From positions 1 to 8,490 of the forward strand of contig JAAYKB010000189.1 of assembly GCA_012522615.1 (NCBI GenBank): a stretch of DNA of 8,490 bases, written 5' to 3'. A model generated the notes under the pieces. The model was not told where the DNA came from. It was given only the letters and a program-made list of their open reading frames with translations, and ran no database searches. This DNA is from Clostridiales bacterium (GTDB lineage: Bacteria > Bacillota > Clostridia > Oscillospirales > Acutalibacteraceae). The position numbers were made by a program, and so were the translations under genes. Numbering within the stretch: position 1 is the stretch's first letter; each line of letters opens with the position of its first letter. Shown piece by piece: positions 1-6,056 of the stretch.

Positions 1-192
1 CCTGTTCAAAGGCACACCGGCTTGGACAAACAGATTCTAGAAAACCGCAAACGAGTCTATGAATTAGCAAAAGCAAGGCATCCAGAGCGCTGGACAGGCT
101 CTACGAGGGATTGGACGTTAGACGACACAATTTGGCTCAATCCAGAACGCTCGAAAAATGAATCTAAACCTAAAGAGAGTAAAGCATCGTAA
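1..192 (+). CDS. IS3-family transposase (orfB type), C-terminal end only
   Basis: An open frame enters from the left edge and ends at TAA 190-192, giving the last 63 residues of a protein. The tail contains HPERW, then TRDW, then WLNPE, which I recognise from memory as the C-terminal end of one group of IS3-family orfB transposases, after the DDE integrase (rve) domain. The catalytic residues themselves lie outside the window. The very end is lysine- and serine-rich and probably not conserved. The element's right terminus appears to lie 42 bases after the stop, at TTGACA 229-234. It belongs to a different IS3 subgroup from the transposase that follows, because the two C-termini (this one and 3018-3215) share no obvious sequence. 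The family call is good; the exact IS name is not known. Confidence 0.75.
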   Translation, partial: PVQRHTGLDKQILENRKRVYELAKARHPERWTGSTRDWTLDDTIWLNPERSKNESKPKESKAS

Positions 193-234
193 CTACAATG
201 GAACTTATTGGGGATGGCGACAACTAGCTTGACA
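1..234 (+). mobile_element. IS3-family element IS3-a, right end (partial)
   Basis: This is the 3' end of an IS3-family element whose body lies left of the window. I place its right tip at 234 because the sequence there ends TTGACA, matching the CA-3' end usual for the family, and because the following bases enter directly into a different transposase frame. A target duplication would be 3-5 bases beginning AAT at 235, but the left copy is not visible. The tip position is inferred, since no second end can be compared. Confidence 0.5.
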
Positions 235-235
235 A

Positions 236-584
236 ATACCGCCTAAGCTGATCCGTCATCTAGAGGCCATTAAACCCTTCCAGGTCATCACAAGTGACAT
301 AAGCTATATCAGAACCTCTAAAGGCTTTGAATACCTCTGCAAAGTCAAGGACGTGGCCACAGGCATCGTCTTAGCTCATACCATGGCAGATAATATGAAG
401 GCTGGGTTAGTGACAAAAACAATAAAGAAAGCTAAAAAGCGTTGGAATCTCCCAGAAGCCTGTATACACCATAGTGATCTGGGAGCGCAGTACACGGCCA
501 AAGAGACGCAGGAGTTATTGAAACAATTAGGCTTCCAACAAAGCTTTTCGCGAGCTGGAAAACCGGGTGACAATGCCTGGAGCG
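236..584 (+). pseudogene. IS3-family transposase orfB (IS3-b), middle part, broken at both sides
   Basis: The frame is open from 233 (TGA at 230-232 closes it upstream) and encodes the first two thirds of an IS3-type DDE integrase domain. The first catalytic Asp is at 296-298 in the TSDISYI motif and the second at 476-478 in HSDLGAQYT. The third catalytic residue, Glu, should follow DNAWS, but the frame is interrupted at 584 by the IS21 element, after which it reads into IS DNA. The N-terminal part of the protein, roughly 100 residues by comparison with the usual orfB length, is missing and replaced by the end of IS3-a. An ATG at 353 is internal to the domain and is not a real start. Together with 3018-3215 this makes 181 open residues, so the damage comes from insertions and not from gradual decay. 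It cannot make a working transposase as it stands. Confidence 0.85.
578..584. repeat. Target-site duplication of IS21, left copy
   Basis: TGGAGCG here is repeated exactly at 3012-3018, immediately outside the two IS21 tips. Seven bases is within the 4-8 bp range of IS21-family duplications. Removing the IS plus one copy restores the IS3-b reading frame. Confidence 0.9.
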
Positions 585-588
585 TGTT

Positions 589-634
589 TTTGGCAACTAA
601 GAAATCGATAGTTTGGCAGTCTAATTTTCGATAG
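589..634. repeat. IS21 subterminal repeats, istB-side end (two 23-bp units)
   Basis: Units at 589-611 and 612-634 are directly adjacent. Both begin TTTGGCA and end TCGATAG, with a variable middle; they agree at about 15 of 23 positions. Corresponding units occur in inverted orientation at the other end. These are expected to be transposase (IstA) binding sites. A further shared string, AGCATCCT, follows at 633-640. Confidence 0.75.
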
Positions 635-650
635 CATCCTGATTTAGATT

Positions 651-1382
651 TTACTTGTTCAAATGCTCACCCTTCATCGCCTCTTCGTAGCGAAGGCTAG
701 GCCCTGTAAAACTGAAAATATGTGCTCTGTGAACTAGACGGTCAATCAGTGCCGCGGTTAAGCGGTCGTCTCCGAACATCTCATTCCATCGACCGAATTG
801 TAGATTTGATGTAACGATTACACTTTGCTGCTCGTAGCTGTTGGAAATCACATTGAATAACAATTGCGATGAAAGCCTATCACACGGGATGTAGCCCACC
901 TCATCAAGAATCAGTAGATCGAGTCTTTGCAACTGCTTCAACATTTTAGTCAGGTTCCCAGCACGGTGTTTTTCAGTCAGCTCAGCGGCTAGATCTGACA
1001 TACGAAAGAAACGGACTTTTTTACCCAATGAGCAAGCCTTCACACCCAGCGCCGTGGCCATATGTGTCTTGCCGGTGCCGACCGCCCCCAGACAAAGAAT
1101 ATTTTGCTTGCTTTCAATGAAATCCAGGCTTAGCAACTGTTCTTTATCAAAGCCTTTCGGCCACGCTATGGGATGATACTTGTAGCAATCAAATGTCTTA
1201 ATAACCGGAAATTTGGCCTGTCTGATTAACCTTTCAACCCTTTGGATTTCGCGGTTTGCCGCAACGAGCCTAAGCACATCGGTTAAGTACTGGGCTTCGT
1301 TTTGAAACGTCACCTGAGAGGCGATTTTGCCAAGATCACCAAGCCTAAGTTCTTTGCAGACAGCGGCTAACTCTTCAGTCAT
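651..1382 (-). CDS. istB: IstB-type AAA+ ATPase, IS21-family transposition helper
   Basis: The 243-residue protein is of the DnaC/IstB-like ATPase family. IS21 helpers bind ATP and target DNA and stimulate insertion by the IstA transposase. Visible motifs are Walker A GAVGTGKT at residues 99-106, Walker B LLILDEVGY at 156-164, a sensor-1 type VIVTSN at 188-193, and the family-typical stretch around FGDDRLTAALIDRLVHRAHIF at about 203-223. The N-terminal 60 or so residues form the usual IS21-specific helical region. The start ATG at 1382 overlaps the end of istA by 8 bases (ATGACTGA), the classic istA-istB arrangement that implies translational coupling, and a G-rich stretch inside istA lies just upstream. 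Length is normal for the family and no lesion is seen. Confidence 0.95.
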   Translation of the reverse strand: MTEELAAVCKELRLGDLGKIASQVTFQNEAQYLTDVLRLVAANREIQRVERLIRQAKFPVIKTFDCYKYHPIAWPKGFDKEQLLSLDFIESKQNILCLGAVGTGKTHMATALGVKACSLGKKVRFFRMSDLAAELTEKHRAGNLTKMLKQLQRLDLLILDEVGYIPCDRLSSQLLFNVISNSYEQQSVIVTSNLQFGRWNEMFGDDRLTAALIDRLVHRAHIFSFTGPSLRYEEAMKGEHLNK

Positions 1383-2880
1383 GGCCAGCCACCCCCAAGG
1401 AATCGTAAATTGTCAAATCTGGTTTCCACCTAGCGACCTCATCCGGAGTCCATGGTTCATCCAGCGGGGTCAAATTCGGAATTTGGGCATTAGCCTGGCC
1501 GGCAGCGAACACTCTTAGGCTATTGATATCTGTGCGATCATACTCTAAGGCCTTTTCGGTAGCCAATACCGCAATATCAAGCGGGTGGTACCGCAGAATT
1601 TCTACTGCGCCAATGATTCTTTGGCGTCGCTCCTTTAGATCTTGCGCGGACAAAATGTAGTCTTTAATGCTGTCGGGCAAGGCCCTCAGATAAACAGCCC
1701 TTTCCGCAGCCCGGGGCCTTTGGATAAAGATTTCGAGTTCTGCAGCCCAGTCAATGTTCTCAGCCTTTTGTAAGTATACCCTGGGACAAATATGAAACAG
1801 TTTTTCACCCGAAGCATCCAAAATTTCGAGGCGGTCCCAATACTCCTTGACTAATACCTTTTTTCCCGGGGAGACATTGGGAATCCGATAAAACTGCTCA
1901 TCAACCTTGATTTCCCCATACTTGTTAAGGACTTTTGTATGAAGCCGAACCAGTTCCAAAGCAGTGGTTGGCAGTGCCAATAAGCTGTTTCGGTCCTCCT
2001 CCCAAAGTTCCTCAATCGAGATTTTTTTGGCATAGTGTTCTCGCTGCCTGTCTTTCAACATCTTTTTGTGCTGTTCATTGTTAAACTCATCAAGATTATC
2101 AATTATGGGTGTGGGGCTGAAATTGTTTCTCCGCACATAGCCAACCTTGGTCTCAACATGGCCTTTCTCGTTACCCTTGCCGGGGTTACAAAATTCGGTT
2201 TTAAAACGGTAGTGCCATTGAAATGTCTTGAACATAGCCGTAAGGGAACGATTCTCCTCCGACAGAATTTTTGCTACCGCTGCCGAAAGATTATCAAACC
2301 GGATTACCTTTGGCACGCCGCCAATCAGGTGAAATAGGCTTTGTAGCCCGTGTAGAAAACATACTGCGTTTTCGGATGGCAACACTATACAAACCTGCGC
2401 ATTGCTATAGGGGAAGGACATAATCAGTTCGTAGTAGGTCTTTTCTAACCCGCCATTGATGGCTATAAATTCACCGAAATCCACTTGTGCTTCACTAGGA
2501 AACTGCTCAAGCCTTATGAATTGCTGTTGACCCTGGATTCGCAGTTTCTCTTTGGCCTTACGGACGTATTCACGAACGGTCCGATCAGAACCTTGGTAAC
2601 CTAATTCTTGCAGTTCCTCAAAGATCTTTTTTGCTGTACGCCTTTGTTTCGCCGGTATCCGCTGATCGTTGACTAATATATCCACAATCTCTTCCTCGAA
2701 GCCTTCCATGACCGATTTCTTTCGTCTTCGACGTCCTCTTTGTTGCAAATCTATGTTACCATCGGCGTACTTCTTTGCCGTTTCCCAACAACAACCGACT
2801 CTGGAGGCAATATCGCTTATCGAAGCCCCTTCATTCTCACTTAGATGTTTGATATAATCTATTTGAGTCACTGTTAGCAC
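1375..2880 (-). CDS. istA: IstA-type DDE transposase of IS21 family
   Basis: This 501-residue transposase cuts and joins the ends of the IS21 element. A helix-turn-helix lies near residues 17-39 (ISDIASRVG...TAKKYAD), followed by a basic linker and further DNA-binding helices up to about residue 110. The integrase (rve) core carries the expected acidic triad: Asp134 in AQVDFGEF, Asp196 in IRFDNLSAAV, and Glu243 in KGHVETKVGYVRRN. The C-terminal part after about residue 330 is the small beta-rich domain (YRIPNVSPGKKVLV). Translation begins at a GTG (2878-2880), preceded on the minus strand by AAGGAGG (2892-2898) at a slightly long spacing of 11 bases; the resulting MLTVTQIDYI start fits the family. 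Length is normal and the triad complete, so activity is plausible. Confidence 0.95.
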   Translation of the reverse strand: MLTVTQIDYIKHLSENEGASISDIASRVGCCWETAKKYADGNIDLQQRGRRRRKKSVMEGFEEEIVDILVNDQRIPAKQRRTAKKIFEELQELGYQGSDRTVREYVRKAKEKLRIQGQQQFIRLEQFPSEAQVDFGEFIAINGGLEKTYYELIMSFPYSNAQVCIVLPSENAVCFLHGLQSLFHLIGGVPKVIRFDNLSAAVAKILSEENRSLTAMFKTFQWHYRFKTEFCNPGKGNEKGHVETKVGYVRRNNFSPTPIIDNLDEFNNEQHKKMLKDRQREHYAKKISIEELWEEDRNSLLALPTTALELVRLHTKVLNKYGEIKVDEQFYRIPNVSPGKKVLVKEYWDRLEILDASGEKLFHICPRVYLQKAENIDWAAELEIFIQRPRAAERAVYLRALPDSIKDYILSAQDLKERRQRIIGAVEILRYHPLDIAVLATEKALEYDRTDINSLRVFAAGQANAQIPNLTPLDEPWTPDEVARWKPDLTIYDSLGVAGHD

Positions 2881-3011
2881 CCCTTCATCCGCCTCCTTAC
2901 AGAAATCTGCTCAGAGGCTTATTCTAGGATGCTATACGGTGACTCCTTCTCTTTCTTTTGACTCTCGATTTTTAAGCTGCCATTCTCTCAAGTTTTATAA
3001 TACCAAAAACA
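2881..3011 (-). promoter_or_regulatory. istA leader and long end of IS21
   Basis: These 131 bases hold the istA ribosome binding site (AAGGAGG on the minus strand, 2892-2898), the IS21 subterminal repeats and the outer tip. The istA promoter must lie here or come from outside, but I cannot point to a convincing -35/-10 pair. The string AGCATCCT shared with the other end is at 2926-2933 on the minus strand. Confidence 0.5.
2962..3007. repeat. IS21 subterminal repeats, istA-side end (two 23-bp units)
   Basis: Read on the minus strand, units at 3007-2985 and 2984-2962 each carry a TGG near the start and finish with GAGAG. The inner unit, with TGGCAG and ATCGAGAG, closely resembles the units at 589-634. 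The spacing and distance from the tip are identical at both ends of the element. Confidence 0.7.
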
Positions 3012-3018
3012 TGGAGCG
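3012..3018. repeat. Target-site duplication of IS21, right copy
   Basis: TGGAGCG is identical to 578-584 and directly follows the CCAAAAACA tip of the IS21 element. Confidence 0.9.
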
Positions 3019-3215
3019 AAAGTTTTTTCTCAATCCTTAAAAAAGAAGCTGTTCACTGGCGTAGTTTCCAGACCCGTGCAGAGGCCCGACAAGCTATCTT
3101 CGCATATATCGAAGGATTTTACAACACACGCCGCGTGCAAAAGAAACTAGGTTATCTTAGTCCAATGGAATGGCTAAACCATTACACGGAAGAGCTTTTA
3201 ATGAGTGTCGCTTAG
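3018..3215 (+). pseudogene. IS3-family transposase orfB (IS3-b), C-terminal part after IS21
   Basis: This frame continues the protein broken at 584. The codon GAA at 3018-3020 uses the last base of the target duplication and is the catalytic Glu of the motif ESFFSILKKE, followed by NTRRVQKKLGYLSPMEW, the typical IS3 orfB C-terminus, and a stop at 3213-3215. It has no start of its own and is not expected to be translated. Joined to 236-584 it reads through without a stop. The stop lies 24 bases before the inferred right tip of the element, a normal distance for the family. Confidence 0.88.
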
Positions 3216-3239
3216 CACGTGTCCAGAAAATTGTTGACA
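3216..3239 (+). mobile_element. Right end of IS3-b element
   Basis: The sequence after the transposase stop contains CACGTGTCC and AAAATTGTTGACA. Read inward from 3239 it begins TGTCAACAATTTTCTGGACA, a form resembling IS3-family inverted repeats. The tip is placed at the CA of TTGACA. The left end of the element is not in the window, so the boundary is inferred. Confidence 0.5.
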
Positions 3240-3261
3240 ACCCTATCATTGTGTGCAAAAT
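3234..3261 (+). promoter_or_regulatory. Possible hybrid promoter at the IS3-b end driving the flippase
   Basis: A perfect -35 hexamer TTGACA (3234-3239) forms the outer tip of the IS. Sixteen bases downstream lies CAAAAT (3256-3261), a 4-of-6 match to a -10 box. IS3-family right ends are known to carry outward -35 boxes that make a junction promoter in the circular form. The -10 is weak, so this is a suggestion only. Confidence 0.35.
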
Positions 3262-3295
3262 TTTTATAGCAAATATTCCTGGGGGATATATGTAA

Positions 3296-4771
3296 ATGGG
3301 AAACGAATCATTGAGAAAAGCAGCAATATCAGGATTGATGTATCGCTTTGGCGAAAGAATACTTGCACAATTAGTGAGCACTATTGTGACTATCATTCTA
3401 GCCCGAATTCTACTTCCAGAAGAATACGGCACCATTTCCTTAGTGGCTATATTCATTGCGATACTTAACGTCTTTGTTTCGGCTGGATTGGGTAATGCAC
3501 TAATACAAAAAAGGGATTCTGACGATGACGATTTTGCTACAATGCTGTGGGCAGGAGTACTTATAGCTATTGTACTTTACATTATCGTGTATTCAATGGC
3601 ACCGTGGGTTGCTGACTTTTATTCAAAGCCTTTAATTAAAAATGTTTTAAGAGTGATGGGGCTTAGGTTGCCTATAGCAGCAATAAACACGGTACAACAT
3701 GCGTATGTATCGAAACGATTTCTATTCAGGTTGTTTTTTCTCTCAACATTGGGTGGAACCATCATATCCGGTGCGTTTGGAATCAGTATGGCATATAACG
3801 GATATGGGGTGTGGGCACTGGTAACGCAGTACTTGTCAAATACCTTGATCGGTACGGTGGTTCTTGGTTTATCATTAAAATGGCGACCTAGATTTTATTT
3901 TTCCTTCGAGAGGTTTAGAGGTATGTTTTCCTTTGCGTGGAAAAAAACAATCAGTTTGCTTGTGAACGAGTTATATGAAGAGTTTAGAGGACTTATAGTT
4001 GCAAAGAATTACTCGATTGTTGACTTATCCTATTATTCTAAGGGCAAGCAATTTCCCCAGCTTATTGGAAACAATGTCAGCGATACACTGGCTAATGTAA
4101 TGTTCCCTGTATTCGCACGAATTCAAGATGACCAAACGAAGTTAAAAGCTGCTGTAAGGCGATCAATGAGAACGAGCAATTATGTTTTAGTTCCAATGAT
4201 GATTGGATTTGCGGTTATTGCAGACAAGTTTATATCTGTTATTCTAACGGATAAATGGCTTTTTGCTACACCATACATGCGAATATTCTGTTTCGTATAC
4301 ATCTTTAAGCCAATGAAGAATATAAGCAAGAGTGCAATTAATGCCATAGGAAGAAGCGACATTGATTTGTATACTAATATTGCGGAGAAGCTTATTGGGG
4401 GGGTTACAATACTGATTGCGATGAATGTGGGTGTTATATATCTAGCTTGGAGTGCTCTTGTCACATACATTATAGGAGCCTTAATAAATGGATATATAAA
4501 TGGAAGGTTTCTTCAATACAGTATAAAAGAACAGTTTGCAGACATGGCATCTGCGTTCGGATTATCCATTATTATGGGTATTGCTGTATATAGTGTTGGC
4601 TATGTACCAATCGATAATGAACTTGTTGTACTCTCAATTCAAATATTGGCGGGAGGAGTTGTGTATGTAACCCTATCAGCTTTGTTTAGGATAGGCAGTT
4701 ATTTATATTTAAGGAACACAATTCATTCTATGTTGACGCGAACAAAGGTTACTAAGGAGAACTTTTGTTAA
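3296..4771 (+). CDS. Oligosaccharide flippase of the MOP/PST family (Wzx- or WzxC-like)
   Basis: The 491-residue, highly hydrophobic protein has the repeated membrane spans of Polysacc_synt-type transporters, which flip undecaprenyl-linked glycan units across the cytoplasmic membrane. The N-terminal amphipathic region and first span (LVSTIVTIILARILLPEEYG, residues about 26-45) are the best family signature; further spans are near 46-66, 83-104, 150-168, 172-194, 296-318, 365-395 and 420-470. A conserved-looking loop (LSYYSKGKQFPQLI) is at about 244-257. The start ATG has GGGGG at 3281-3285 ten bases upstream. Base composition looks more AT-rich than the downstream sugar genes, as is common for flippases. 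It stands alone between an IS end and a 0.2-kb gap, so its original upstream partners are missing. Substrate specificity cannot be read from sequence; the neighbours suggest a uronic-acid-containing glycan. Confidence 0.88.
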   Translation: MGNESLRKAAISGLMYRFGERILAQLVSTIVTIILARILLPEEYGTISLVAIFIAILNVFVSAGLGNALIQKRDSDDDDFATMLWAGVLIAIVLYIIVYSMAPWVADFYSKPLIKNVLRVMGLRLPIAAINTVQHAYVSKRFLFRLFFLSTLGGTIISGAFGISMAYNGYGVWALVTQYLSNTLIGTVVLGLSLKWRPRFYFSFERFRGMFSFAWKKTISLLVNELYEEFRGLIVAKNYSIVDLSYYSKGKQFPQLIGNNVSDTLANVMFPVFARIQDDQTKLKAAVRRSMRTSNYVLVPMMIGFAVIADKFISVILTDKWLFATPYMRIFCFVYIFKPMKNISKSAINAIGRSDIDLYTNIAEKLIGGVTILIAMNVGVIYLAWSALVTYIIGALINGYINGRFLQYSIKEQFADMASAFGLSIIMGIAVYSVGYVPIDNELVVLSIQILAGGVVYVTLSALFRIGSYLYLRNTIHSMLTRTKVTKENFC

Positions 4772-4975
4772 TAAAGTGACTATGCTGATCGAGTTGTGAG
4801 GCATTCATCCTTCTACAGGAATAATGGATTAAATGACTTAGAACAGAGTGAGCCTTATGGCTGACCTTTGCTTTTTATTAAGAGCGTATACCTTCTGTCG
4901 GCCCGCGACTGCGAACGAATCGATTTAGCCAAGGTTGCACATGGTAATGGACTATAAAATATGGGAGGGACCGAG
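4772..4975 (+). other. Intergenic gap between flippase and epimerase
   Basis: No convincing gene is present. An AAGGAG sequence lies in the last codons of the flippase (4754-4759), as if preparing another gene, but only a five-codon frame follows. A weak stem (AGCC/GGCT with a TTAT loop, 4851-4862) followed by a T-rich stretch at 4867-4879 could act as a poor terminator. TATAAA at 4953-4958 has no -35 at proper spacing and is too close to the epimerase binding site to serve it. Confidence 0.4.
4848..4879 (+). terminator. Weak candidate terminator after the flippase
   Basis: GT-G-AGCC, loop TTAT, GGCT-G-AC forms four pairs, one G-G mismatch and two more pairs, followed by CTTTGCTTTTTATT. The stem is short and interrupted, so efficiency would be low. 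Confidence 0.25.
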
Positions 4976-4978
4976 TTG
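4963..4978 (+). promoter_or_regulatory. Ribosome binding site deciding the TTG start of the epimerase
   Basis: GGGAGGGA at 4963-4970 is a strong Shine-Dalgarno sequence with normal spacing to TTG 4976-4978. It would be coding DNA if the upstream ATG 4961 were used. Confidence 0.75.
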
Positions 4979-5992
4979 ATTCACACAATCTTATTGACTG
5001 GCGTTGCCGGCTTCATAGGTTTTCACCTATCAAATTTACTCCTAAGTCAGGGTCATGTCGTAATAGGCATAGATAACTTAAACAATTATTATGAGCCCAT
5101 ACTAAAACATAAACGTTTGGCTATTCTTCAGCAAAATAACAATTTTTCATTTCACAAGGTAGATCTCAAAGACAAGCCAGCGGTTGACAAACTTTTTGAG
5201 ATAAGTTATCCCGATTTTGTTATTAACTTGGCAGCCCAAGCCGGAGTCCGTTATTCTATTGAGAATCCGCATGTCTATGTGGATTCTAACTTGATAGGGT
5301 TTATGAACATCCTTGAAGCTTGCCGTAATCATCCAGTAAAGCATCTACTTTACGCTTCCTCTAGTTCGGTCTATGGTGGTAACAAAGTGGCACCATTTTC
5401 TACTAACCACAACGTAGATCACCCTGTTTCGCTTTATGCTGCGACAAAGAAGTCAAATGAACTCATGGCTCATACATACAGCCATCTTTATGGTATTCCC
5501 ACCACCGGATTGAGGTTCTTTACTGTCTATGGTCCATGGGGAAGGCCAGACATGGCTTATTTCTCCTTCACGAAGAACATCATTGAAGGTAAGCCCATCA
5601 AAGTATTCAATCATGGCAAGATGGAACGTGATTTCACTTACATTGATGATATAGTTTCAGGCATTCATAGGTTGATCGATAAACCACCACTGGCGAATCC
5701 TAATTGGGATGAGTCTAAAGATGATTTAAGCACTAGCTTTGCACCATATAAGATCTACAATATCGGTAATAACCAACCAGTGCAGCTAATGAAGTTTATT
5801 AATGTATTGGAAGAAAAGATTGGAAAAGAAGCCGAGAAGATCTACATGGATATGCAGCCAGGTGATGTGTTAAGGACCTATGCAGATGTGTCTGATTTAG
5901 AAAAGGACATTGACTTCAAACCGAACACCAGTATTGAGGAAGGATTAGGTAAGTTTGTGGACTGGTACAAAGAGTACTATGGCGTGAAGTGA
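4976..5992 (+). CDS. UDP-glucuronate 4-epimerase (CapI-like, extended SDR family)
   Basis: The 338-residue cytoplasmic enzyme interconverts UDP-glucuronate and UDP-galacturonate using tightly bound NAD. The Rossmann motif TGVAGFIG is at residues 8-15, followed by GIDNLNNYY (31-39), a hallmark of this subgroup. The active site has the serine cluster ASSSSVYG (127-134) and the Tyr154-xxx-Lys158 pair in SLYAATKKSNE. FFTVYGPWGRPDMAYF (181-196) and the MERDFTYIDDI segment (216-226) are also typical of uronate epimerases and not of GalE. I prefer the TTG at 4976 to the in-frame ATG at 4961, because GGAGG (4964-4968) sits 7 bases before TTG but lies inside the reading frame for ATG, which has no binding site of its own. 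It is followed 61 bases later by ugd, whose product it uses. A related decarboxylase or other SDR function is less likely. Confidence 0.9.
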   Translation: MIHTILLTGVAGFIGFHLSNLLLSQGHVVIGIDNLNNYYEPILKHKRLAILQQNNNFSFHKVDLKDKPAVDKLFEISYPDFVINLAAQAGVRYSIENPHVYVDSNLIGFMNILEACRNHPVKHLLYASSSSVYGGNKVAPFSTNHNVDHPVSLYAATKKSNELMAHTYSHLYGIPTTGLRFFTVYGPWGRPDMAYFSFTKNIIEGKPIKVFNHGKMERDFTYIDDIVSGIHRLIDKPPLANPNWDESKDDLSTSFAPYKIYNIGNNQPVQLMKFINVLEEKIGKEAEKIYMDMQPGDVLRTYADVSDLEKDIDFKPNTSIEEGLGKFVDWYKEYYGVK

Positions 5993-6040
5993 GGATCAGT
6001 TTTGGAGGATGGTAACACTCAATGAGTGTGACACTACAAG

Positions 6041-6056
6041 GGAGGGTATTAAATTG
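6041..6056 (+). promoter_or_regulatory. Ribosome binding site deciding the TTG start of ugd
   Basis: GGAGGG at 6041-6046 lies 8 bases (counted from GGAGG) before TTG 6054-6056. From this TTG the protein begins MKITIAGTGYVG, the expected N-terminus of Ugd. The in-frame ATG at 6009 abuts another GGAGG with no spacing and would add 15 residues not found in the family. Confidence 0.85.

Larger units (their letters stand above)
585..3011 (-). mobile_element. Complete IS21-family insertion sequence, 2427 bp
   Basis: The element starts at 585 with TGTTTTTGG and ends at 3011 with CCAAAAACA, a perfect 9-bp inverted pair, and is flanked by the 7-bp duplication TGGAGCG. It carries istA and istB on the minus strand, with the short end at 585 downstream of istB and the longer 131-base end upstream of istA. 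Each end holds two 23-bp repeat units in tandem, as is typical for IS21 multiple terminal repeats bound by the transposase. Both genes are open and the ends are intact, so the copy looks recent and possibly mobile. It sits inside the IS3-b transposase gene in the opposite orientation to that gene. Confidence 0.93.

Noticed and set aside
353..634. ATG-started 93-residue frame as a separate gene
   Set aside because: It begins inside an IS3 integrase domain and its last 17 codons are IS21 terminal DNA; it is a fragment of the split transposase.
2874..2888. Five-codon minus-strand frame (MKGC) overlapping the istA GTG start as a leader peptide
   Set aside because: Its ATG is only three bases from the AAGGAGG, too close for normal initiation; probably chance.
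4935..4958. TTGCAC ... TATAAA as promoter of the epimerase operon
   Set aside because: The spacer is only 12 bases and the transcript would begin within the ribosome binding site.
4961..4975. ATG 4961 as start of the epimerase
   Set aside because: No binding site precedes it and the strong GGAGG falls inside the added codons; TTG 4976 is better placed.
6009..6053. ATG 6009 as start of ugd
   Set aside because: GGAGG abuts it without spacing, and the added 15 residues precede the family-typical MKITIAGTGYVG.
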